A DNA stretch of 64,000 nt, taken from positions 3,658,001 through 3,722,000 of the forward strand of contig JAETXT010000004.1 in assembly GCA_019188255.1 (NCBI GenBank). The letters run 5' to 3'. Below are positions 56,046 through 64,000 of the stretch, in pieces (the first letter of the stretch is position 1; each line of letters starts with the position of its first letter). The notes below the pieces were generated by a model, which had not been told where the DNA came from, made no database searches, and saw only the letters and a list, made by a program, of their open reading frames with translations. The position numbers and the translations under genes are program-made. This DNA comes from Verticillium longisporum. Its lineage: Eukaryota > Ascomycota > Sordariomycetes > Glomerellales > Plectosphaerellaceae.

Positions 56046-58792
56046 ATGATGACCAGTATGGGACCATCCTTCGCAGGCCACCCTGCTGGCATGCACCAAC
56101 ACCCCGGTGTTCCTGGCCATCCCATGGCGCCTGGGATGCCTCACAATCCGAGCCAGCAAGGCGCGCCCGGCGGAGGCATGCCTCAACAGATGCACATGGC
56201 CGTCTCGGGCCCAGGAGGTCAGGTCAACCCAGCCGCCATGATGGGTGGCATGCCACCTGGCGCAGGCGCGCCCAATGCCCACGCACTCCAGCACTTGAAC
56301 CCTGCACAGGCCCAGATGTTCCAGCAGGGTCAGTTTGGCAATTGTAAGTGCCCATCTCAATCTGCATCACCGTCAGCTTCAACGCGTCAGCATCATCCAT
56401 CCATCCAACCCAGCGGCCGCCCGTAGCAATCCCACCCATTTCTTCTTCTCCTGCCTGATTTTCAATCGCACGAGTGCCTGCTGACATCATATCTCCTCCG
56501 GCAGTCGGCAGCAACCCCTCCATGGCACAACTACAACAGCATCAGCGATTCATTCAGCAGCAGCAAGCAGCTCGTCAACACGCCATGGCCCAGCAGGCGG
56601 CCTTCCAGTCCAACATGCAGGTCGGCGTCAATGGCATGCCCATGGGCGTGCACATGAACCCGGCGCAGATGGCCGCCTTTAGGCAGGCTAGGATGCAACC
56701 TGTGAGTCCCATCCTGTCCCATCACGATCCCATCGTCCGGGCCCTAGCTAATCCCCACCCGCAAAGCATGCCCACAACCAAGCCATGCTGGCTCATCAGA
56801 TCGCTCTCCAGCAGCAGCAGCAAGTGGCACAAAACCAGCAGATGCAGCAAGGTGGACAGCCGGGCCAGCCGGTGCAGATGAGCGCCCAGCAGATGCAGAG
56901 CCTCCAGCAAGCACAGATGGCTGCTCAATTACAGGCACAGCAACAGGGCCAGCAGCAGGCACAGCAGCAGCAGCAGCAGCAGCAACAGCAACAGCAGGCT
57001 CAGCAGCAACAGGCGCAACAACAGCAGGCTCAGCAACAGGCCCAACAGCAGCAGCAGCAGCAGCAGCAGCAAGCCCAGCAACAGCAACAACAAGGCCAGC
57101 CTCCGCAGCAACAGCAGCAGCCCGGCGGGCCGCAGCCTCAACAGCAGACACCGCAACAGCAGGCCGCCCAACCCGCCGGACCGCAGTCTGCAGGTCACCC
57201 CACACCGTCGCAGACACCCGGCCCCCAGCCAAATCAGCAGCCTCAGCCTCCCCAAGCCCAGAACCAGGCGCAGGGTCCTCAGCCGGGACAGCAGCCCCAG
57301 CAGCAATTGAACCCCGCACAGCAGCAGGCTCAACACGCGGCAGCGCAGGCTGCCATGGCTAATAACATGGCCTTGGCCCAGCAGCAAGCCCAGGCTCAGC
57401 AGGCGAGGAGGGAAGGAATGAAGGGACACTGCTTGCTGAAGCTCATGCAGTTCAGCGAGCACCTCAGCGGCTTTCCCGTAAGGACTTGGCTGGCAAGACA
57501 CGAAGGACAATCGCTAATATGACACTCTAGGGATCACGAGGCAAGGATGATTTGTCGTACTGGAACATGTTTGTCAACCAATTCTTCTCTACGAAAGGAG
57601 TGTTCCGACACTCTGTTCATATCACCGACCACGAGGACCCGTCGGATAAGCAGTACGAAATCTCGTACCCCGCACTCGCGCGATACTTCCACACCCATTT
57701 CGACAGCGGCGTCAAGAACATGCAGTTGATCATGGAAAAGGGCACCACTGACCGCCCTCTTCCTGGCGATGGACATTGGATTGAGAACACCAAGTCGAGC
57801 CTGGTGTACTGGTTCGACAATGGATCACACGTAAGTTTGTTCTTGGCCTGGAGGTCATGCCACATCCGAGATTAACATGAATCCTCAGCTTGTCGCGACT
57901 GGTACTGTGCGCGCCCATTTCGACCACGAGCAAAAGATTGAGCTCTTTGAGTTTGTCACGAGTGGCCACGAGGAATACATTTCTCGGAAATCCGTTATTG
58001 AATCAGCGAAACCCGCGCACAACTGGGTCAAGGAATGGCACAAGGACAATTCGGAAGACTCGAAGACTTCACCAGAAATGAACAAGAAGGGCAAGGCAAG
58101 CCCATTGAACTCACCCCAAAACCCACCCCCGGCAGCCTTGGTGGATCTGCCTGAATCCTCCGACAACAGGGGCATGGGTGTTACGGAGGAAGTCTTCCAG
58201 TTTCTCGAGGTATGGATCCCCGCGGGCCCTGCAGTAGAGGGTTGGCACTAACCAGGATGTGCAGATCGTTGAGGTTTTCGGTCAGATGAACCCGCTGTTT
58301 GGCTTCTCTCACAGCCACCCTGGCATGCGCCCCTACCTCGCCCTCGAGCAATACGTCAACCAGATCAACAGCCAACCCCAGCCTAACATGAATGGTCAGC
58401 CCATGCAGCAAGGGCCGCCACGGACCCCAGGTTTCGGGCAGTTCCCGGTCCCGCAAATGCCGCCAGGGGGCGTGGGAGCGAGCCCTGCCCAGCCGCACAT
58501 GCAGCTCCCTGGATCGCCTCACATCATGGGCAGCCCGGCGCAAGTTCAGATGCAGGCACCCGGTATGCAGCTGCAGCAGAGCCAACAAGGCACAAGCTCG
58601 AGCGGGCCGAGCGCCAACACGTCACCGGCATCCAACAAGAGGAGACGCCCATCAGGGGTCAAGACTGAGGACGATGGTTCCTCGGCGCCAACGCCACAGT
58701 CGGGACCTGGTGGACAGGTGAACGGCGTCGGCAACAAGGGCAAGCCTCCCACGCCGAGAATGCCCAAGCGAGTCAAGGGCAACCCCGCGTGA
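56046..58792 (+). CDS. ptaB: LIM-binding (Ldb1/PtaB-like) transcriptional co-regulator
   Basis: A nuclear adaptor that links transcription factors through a LIM-binding domain. In Aspergillus PtaB works with Som1 in adhesion and development. Six exons join in phase: 56046-56343, 56505-56701, 56767-57477, 57531-57830, 57889-58209 and 58265-58792, giving 784 aa. The N-terminus is Met/Pro/Gly-rich. A long Gln-rich tract fills about 190-370. The LIM-binding core runs about 395-620: MKGHCLLKLMQFSEHLSG, WNMFVNQFFSTKGVFRHSV, YEISYPALARYFHTHFDSG and FDHEQKIELFEFVTSGHEEY. A nuclear-localisation-like basic run NKRRRPSGVK lies near the end. The first ATG pair at 56046 was used. The upstream in-frame stretch from 56022 lacks an ATG. 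The gene has a long leader and no iron-site upstream that I noticed. Confidence 0.87.
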
Positions 58793-59815
58793 TGATGTGA
58801 CAAGGCATATTCAATTTGAATATCATGCAGCCCATATCATTGACAACACACGACACGGCATCGCCTCGTTTATTGCAGCATGCCGACGTCTCGTGTCTAC
58901 TCTCGGATTCCAGGCCTGGGTACACTGTCGGTTGCTTCTGGGGAAGCATCCAAGCGATTCCTGATGGCCGGCAATCGTGACCCTACTCTTTGGTCATTGA
59001 TCACACAAAACCACGACGAAAGAAGAAAAAACACACACACACCTACCTACCTACCAACATGGCGATTATATCAAGTCGCGCGCCCACTCTATCAAGACGC
59101 GAACTAGGGCCAATTCGACCGCATGACGAATAGCGACTGCAGAGATGGGAATATTGCCCATCGCTCCGCCCCAACAATCCCAACAGAACAATGATCCGTA
59201 TCCGCAAGGCGCAAGGAAACGGTTAATGCAGGTGACCAACGAAGTTACCGTGTACGATATCACGCTCGGAAACGACTGCTCTCGAGCTTATCATCCGCTG
59301 TCCATCTGATTTTTACTCTTTTGCTTTTATCACAAGTCCAGTCAGTATCTTGGTTGGTCCTCATCCTCTTATTTTTCCAGGAGTACCCCATGGTTTGTCA
59401 TTTTGTCGCGCTGGGAAAGGAGGAGACGGCCCCCCTAAAAAGAGATCGTTTGTCTTTTTGCTGCTTTATTGAGTCGTTTTCGTCCATTTTTTTGGTATTT
59501 TATCATTTCATCCGCTGTTGTCATCATTGGCGGTAGTTGGGTGAAACGGGTGGCGGGGTGCGGTGGAAATCATCGGCGTGGCAGTCTCGGCTCTTATTTT
59601 TGTTTCACGTCTTTTTTTGTTGGCTCTTTTCATCTGTTTTGTTCTTGTTTTCATGTCATGTTATCCCCAGTCTCGAATACCTAGTTCCTTTTGGGGATGA
59701 TTCATACCATGTGAATTGGAAGCGCTCTGTGCAATGGCTTTGTGACTCGATGTGGCTATGTGTGTAATGCGTGAAAGTGACGCACATGTCTCCCTCCAGC
59801 TACGCGCCTCTGTTC
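58793..59815. other. convergent intergenic region
   Basis: 3' flanks of the LIM-binding gene and the unknown ORF. It has a CA/CCTA simple-repeat run at about 59031-59055 and T-rich stretches (59450-59650). No gene seen. Confidence 0.45.
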
Positions 59816-60520
59816 TCAAACTTGTTCAGTATCAGCCGCGGTATCCTGAGGGGTTTGGTCCCCGCCCCTATCAGGTAGAACATCGTCCTGCTGTAACGCC
59901 GCGATGCGACTGCGCGCCCTCGCCCCCTCGACGTCAACAAGAACGCATAATCGCAGGCCGCCCCCCGCAAAGCTCATATAACCAGGCCACTGCTCCTCCG
60001 AGACATGCCGCAGCTCCACGACGTTCACGACGGCCGAGACCTCGAGCCGCGACGGCTCGGCGCAATACGTCGTCGCCGGCACCGCAGCCGCGACACGCGC
60101 CGTGGCGTATCCGGTGCCGAAACCCACGGCCGGCCGCGCGACGAGGCTGCTCTGGACGGTGGCGCCGAGGTGGTAGTAGCAGCTGCCGTGGGGGGAGACG
60201 ACCGTCCAGGGGGTGACGAGGGCTTGAGGGGACAGGGACCAGGTCGCGAACGGGATCGTGACGGGCGTGATGACGGGGATGGTGGTCGGGAGGAGGGTTG
60301 TTGTTTGGGAGGGCCCGCCGGCGATGCGGACTGCGCCGTGGGGGAGGGTCCAGTAGAGGGTTACGTCTTGGTCTGTGAGAGGGAGGTCTGTTTCTGCGGC
60401 GAGCGTTGCAAGGCAGGCTGCGCGTGTGGCTGCAGGGGGAAGGGGAAGGGGCAGGGTGCGGATGGAGAGGTTATGAGGTGAGGTGGTGTAGAGGAGGTAG
60501 ATTGTTGCTGTGGAAGACAT
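59816..60520 (-). CDS. unrecognised 234-aa protein
   Basis: A single open frame of normal GC content starting MSSTATIYLLYTTSPHNLSI. There is no signal peptide, membrane segment or motif I can name. The middle part is rich in Thr, Pro and Val (TLLPTTIPVITPVTIPFATW) and may form beta-strands. A patch SPHGSCYYHLGATVQSSL follows. The C-terminus is polar and Asp/Gln-rich and may be disordered. A mirror-frame ORF on the plus strand (60005-60481) is shorter and more compositionally biased, so the minus strand is preferred. Whether this is a real gene is uncertain: codon use is plausible and the frame is long, but no family supports it. It lies between the LIM-binding gene and the GMC oxidoreductase. 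Confidence 0.5.
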   Translation of the reverse strand: MSSTATIYLLYTTSPHNLSIRTLPLPLPPAATRAACLATLAAETDLPLTDQDVTLYWTLPHGAVRIAGGPSQTTTLLPTTIPVITPVTIPFATWSLSPQALVTPWTVVSPHGSCYYHLGATVQSSLVARPAVGFGTGYATARVAAAVPATTYCAEPSRLEVSAVVNVVELRHVSEEQWPGYMSFAGGGLRLCVLVDVEGARARSRIAALQQDDVLPDRGGDQTPQDTAADTEQV

Positions 60521-61288
60521 GGTGAGAAAAGTCTGAGGTTCTTTTGATTCTCTTCCTTGAGCTTATGATACTATGGGCGAAGGCCTGCGAGCGTGATATT
60601 GTATGGCTGCTTATACTGCCGCACTCAATTGTGTTTGTTATACGATTCACTGTGACTGTTACGTTCAGCGTCTGCGGCAGGTGATCAGCCACAAAGACCA
60701 GGTATGTGGTCTTCATCATAGGGTCGGGAACAGCTATGCTAATGAATCAAAAGAGGTCAGTGATGACTTCCCTGCTTCACTAGATTCGTAAAGATTCACT
60801 AGGAATGCATGCGCGCCCGTCAACCTGATGCCGTGGTGAGATATTCGCACAGGCATGCAAAAGAAAATTCTTGATGACTCAAAACAAGACTTTCAACAGG
60901 TTGATATGACAATCGGGATCTAGAGTAGAATACCGATTAATTGTGTCTATGTAGATGATGTTCACGGTGACCTACAACGCTATGACATGTGGAGAGCCAA
61001 TGCGACAACCTTTGTCACTTACTTGTCTCGCTTGCAGACCGCGAATGGACCTCGTCACTGAATCAATGATAAATATTTTCAGGACATGTCGGGAGTCAAA
61101 GACGGTCTGCATGAGCGAGAGTATGTCAGAACTGCTCCAATATTTATATAGAGCTAAAACACATCGACAAACATGATGCTGCGAAAATTACGCCCTCAGA
61201 GTTGCATAGGCTGCGAAGTGTCTCGTCAGATAATTACGTCTTCCAACGAGCACAGCCTTGTCAGTAAGGACCCATCAAGACCGAGTCA
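60521..61288. other. intergenic, no gene seen
   Basis: Promoter of the unknown ORF and 3' flank of the GMC gene. Slightly AT-rich. Nothing else seen. Confidence 0.45.
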
Positions 61289-63175
61289 TCAAACACCGGC
61301 AACGATATCATCCGACGCCTTCTGGCTGACCATAAACGTAGCAACAACAGGAAAGACGCCTGGGATTCTCGGAAAGACACTTGCATCCACAACCCTCAGC
61401 CCCTCGACACCCCTGACCCGAAACTTGGAATCCAGCACCGCGTTCCGGTCTCCGTCAGCGCCAATGGCGCACGTGCTGGTCGGGTGGTGCCCGAACGTCT
61501 GGTCCTCAATCCACCGCTCGTCAACGGCCTGGTCCCGGCAGTAGCCCGTCGCGAGGACCTGTCCGCTCGGGCAAGGCGGTTCCAGCGGTGTGACGGGGCC
61601 CGAGGGGCTGCGCGTGCTGGCGAAGACGCGCCGCACCCAGGCGACGGTGTCCTTCATGCCGCCAATGTCGATCTCGCGCTTCTCTTTGTAGAGGTTGAAG
61701 TTGATGTCGGGGGGTCCGTCGGGTCGCTGGAGCGCAGCCGGACCGTGCCGGCGCGGTTCTGTGGGTGTTGCTTGACGATGGAGACGCCGTAGATGCCGCG
61801 GTCGCCTGCATTGAGGCCTGTGTTCGCCTGGCTGTCAGGCCAGAAGCCACGGAAAGCGTACGGCCCGTGCATGAGGAAGACGTCGCGCTCGCCGTAGGGT
61901 GCGTGGTCCGTCTGGTACATGACGAAGCCGCCGGAGCCGAAGCCGCTGGCTGTGCCTTGTGGGCGGCCCACCACTGGCATCTCCTGGTTGTCCTGCATGT
62001 TTATACCGACTCCAGGAAGGTCAGACAGAACGGGTATGTTGAAGCGGCGCAGCTCGTCGGCGGGCCCGATGCCGCTGAGCTTGAGAAGCTGGGGAGAGTT
62101 GAAGGCTCCGCCGGCGAGGATGACCTCGCGCCGCGCGGTGGCGGTGCGCAGCTCACCCCGGGCGCCGTTGTAGCGCGCATCCGCCTTGTAGAGGGAACGC
62201 CCGACACGATACTCGACGCCAGTGGCGCGAGGTTTGCTACCAGAGGCGTTGAAGAGAATCTTTGTGGCGAGTGAATTCTGTGAGAGAGTCAGTGGGAGAC
62301 CGCCAGCGTTCATGCTCTCAATGACATAATCGCGTGAGCTGTAGCGCTGGCCGTTGGAACGCGTGTGGCGAGCGAGGCCGTAGATCCCGACTTCACGATC
62401 ACGGGTGCTGCTCAGCTGGTTGTTATCACGACTTGCGTACTGCGTGATCTGGTTCGGGTCCTGGCCAAGGAGGGTGGCCATGGCACGAAGAACATCGCCA
62501 ACGACGCCAGTGATGCCGCCAAATGTAGGAGCAATGTGAGTTTGGAACCAGCCATTGAAGCCATGTCCTGGAGTCCCGGCAGGGAGATAATTGTTCTTCT
62601 CGATTCGTACGAATATGTTTCGCATGTTGACCGCACTTTATACTGTAAGCGCTGACAGAGTTAAAGGCGCATGGAGGACAGCCTTACCTCCATGAGGTAT
62701 CATTTGTCAGGCTGACAATATAGTCCCAATCACTATCGGTGGGCAGCTGAGTGGCCATGGCATTAATCATGCTTGAACCACCGACGGTAGCGCCTCGAGG
62801 ATAGTAAATCCCGAGCAGCTGTGCCCCGGCGGGAACGTTTTTGTTGCCAGTCCAGTATCGGCCGTCGGGGAGTCGCCAAGTGACCTGGTTGTTCCTTATG
62901 TTTCTGGCGTCTTCTTCGTAGTGTTTGACGAAGAAGTCCCATGTAATAGAGGACGGATATTGACCCGAACCTTGGGCGACACTAGTATCACCGGCTTCAA
63001 GGAGAAGCACAGAATGGCCAGCCTTGGCCAGGTTGACAGCTAAAGGCCCGCCACCTGGGCCACTACCGATGACGATGTAGTCATATTGGGCTTGGGAACG
63101 GGCAGGTTGGACTAGCAGGGAGGCGAGTAGAATGTGATAAAGCATTACCAGTGCCCTGATGTGAAGGAAAGCCAT
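61289..63175 (-). CDS. secreted GMC oxidoreductase (frameshift)
   Basis: FAD-dependent glucose-methanol-choline oxidoreductase, of the aryl-alcohol oxidase/choline dehydrogenase-like type. It probably oxidises an extracellular alcohol or sugar and yields peroxide or a reduced acceptor. Exon 1 is 63175-62688, the intron 62687-62636, exon 2 62635-61289. A signal peptide covers about residues 1-27. The FAD loop is YIVIGSGPGGGPLAVNLAKAG, with LLLEAGD after it. GMC signature 1 lies around GATVGGSSMINAMA and signature 2 is GGAFNSPQLLKLSGIGP. The C-terminal active-site region has GHHPTSTCAIG and GLRVVDASVFP. A G6 run at 61709-61714 breaks the frame about 140 residues from the end. Seven would restore 611 aa, the usual size. 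As with three other genes here, a homopolymer error is likely. The true substrate cannot be inferred. Confidence 0.88.
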
Positions 63176-64000
63176 GATTATTTCGAGTTGCGGAAGTCAT
63201 GTAACTGCTTTGCCGTTCGATCAACAGCGATGTCAAGCTTTTGTCCGTCGTCTTTTATATCCTGAATATTGGATTGTCGAGAAAAAGCCAAGTTCGCCCC
63301 GTACAATGACGCAAGGCCATTTCGCTGTATATTCGTCTTCTTCCGCTCTCCTACAGGCAGAATGAATATGATATTGCGAGTAAAACGGTGCTTCCATCTT
63401 GGGGATGTCTTGGCAATCGCAGGGTGGGATTGCAGACCACTCGGAAGCCGCTATACGCAAAGACGGGCCGAAGTGACGTGCACAGTTGGTCTTACAGGTG
63501 GAGTCAGCCAGAGGACGAAGGGAGGTCTGCAGCACTTGCTGATGGCTCTCCTCTGTCTACTATCAAGTATGCGCTCGAATGGGTCAAGCGTCCACAAAGT
63601 GGTTGCTCCATGATTTACGTTGTGGTCCTAGCCACGGCGCCATGCTGGCCATCGGCGTTGCGAGTGTGACGATCAAGCTGATGGACGATCAAGACGGAAA
63701 CTGGCACCAATCTCTAGCGGAAGAACAGAGAGGATGAACTTCTCATCTGGGAAAGTGATGGGCTGCAGACGCGAAAGAATGTTACAACACGTGGTTGACC
63801 ATGTTGCATTGGTGGCAGGCTCAGAATAGCCGGCATTACTGGAGGATCCGGAGAGTATTTGCCCCGCACTTTCAGACGACCACCATCGGCACTTGTTTGG
63901 TTTGCCAAAGACGGTGATGTCCCTGGCTTGGCTCTTGGGAATGATGCTTCCGAGATGGGTCGAGCTCGACAGATGAGGAAGGTGGATGATCCGGCGTGGA
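63176..64000. other. upstream region of GMC gene
   Basis: Promoter of the secreted oxidoreductase, then sequence with only short unsupported ORFs to the window edge. No gene seen. Confidence 0.45.

Noticed and set aside
1..64000. CRISPR arrays, bacterial operons, rRNA or tRNA genes
   Set aside because: I saw no repeat-spacer arrays and no convincing tRNA or rRNA. Introns and gene families are fungal. A covariance-model scan would be needed to exclude small RNAs.

Overview
This looks like nuclear DNA of a filamentous ascomycete, probably a Sordariomycete. Genes carry short introns (about 47-160 bp) with GT...CTRAC/Y...AG signals. The gene families are typical of Pezizomycotina: a fusarinine-type siderophore NRPS, bZIP/DUF3425 factors, HbrB and a PtaB-like LIM-binding protein. 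The first 19 kb alternates normal islands with AT-saturated DNA full of TpA and TAG/TAA, the signature of repeat-induced point mutation (RIP). Genus-level assignment is not possible from sequence alone.

Layout. 1-1.2 kb is RIP-degraded repeat. 1.2-5.8 kb is an island with a decapitated MFS sugar-transporter pseudogene, a short-chain dehydrogenase and a divergently placed bZIP gene. 6.0-18.9 kb is a large RIP block containing degenerate Ty3/Gypsy pieces in both orientations. It holds two nearly identical, un-RIPped 1,859-bp pogo/Fot-type transposons in inverted orientation. The right edge of the block cuts into the 3' half of a cytochrome P450 gene. From about 20.5 kb the DNA is ordinary, GC-rich and gene-dense: a bZIP/DUF3425 gene with two in-frame TAG codons, a secreted glycine-rich protein, a siderophore cluster (24.5-39.5 kb), a Pho87/90-type phosphate transporter, Vps39/Vam6, GON7, HbrB, an Ldb1/PtaB-like regulator, an unknown 234-aa ORF and a secreted GMC oxidoreductase.

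The functional centre is the siderophore cluster. It has an NPS6/SidD-type NRPS (A-T-C-[A remnant]-T-C), a SidI-type acyl-CoA ligase ending in the peroxisomal signal AKL, a SidF-type N5-acyltransferase ending in PKL, and an AMID/AIF-like FAD oxidoreductase. SidI would activate mevalonate as CoA ester, SidF would load the anhydromevalonyl group onto N5-hydroxyornithine, and the NRPS would join and release the hydroxamates as fusarinine-type siderophore. Six exact copies of the iron-regulator GATA motif ATCWGATAA lie in the promoter regions of these genes, including three upstream of the FAD oxidoreductase. This supports coordinated iron control and makes the oxidoreductase a candidate extra cluster member.

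A caution for users: four otherwise intact genes or gene copies (SidF-type, FAD oxidoreductase, phosphate transporter, GMC oxidoreductase) are each broken by a one-base change in a homopolymer, and both transposase copies are broken at homopolymers as well. This pattern points to assembly or sequencing error at least as much as to real pseudogenes.
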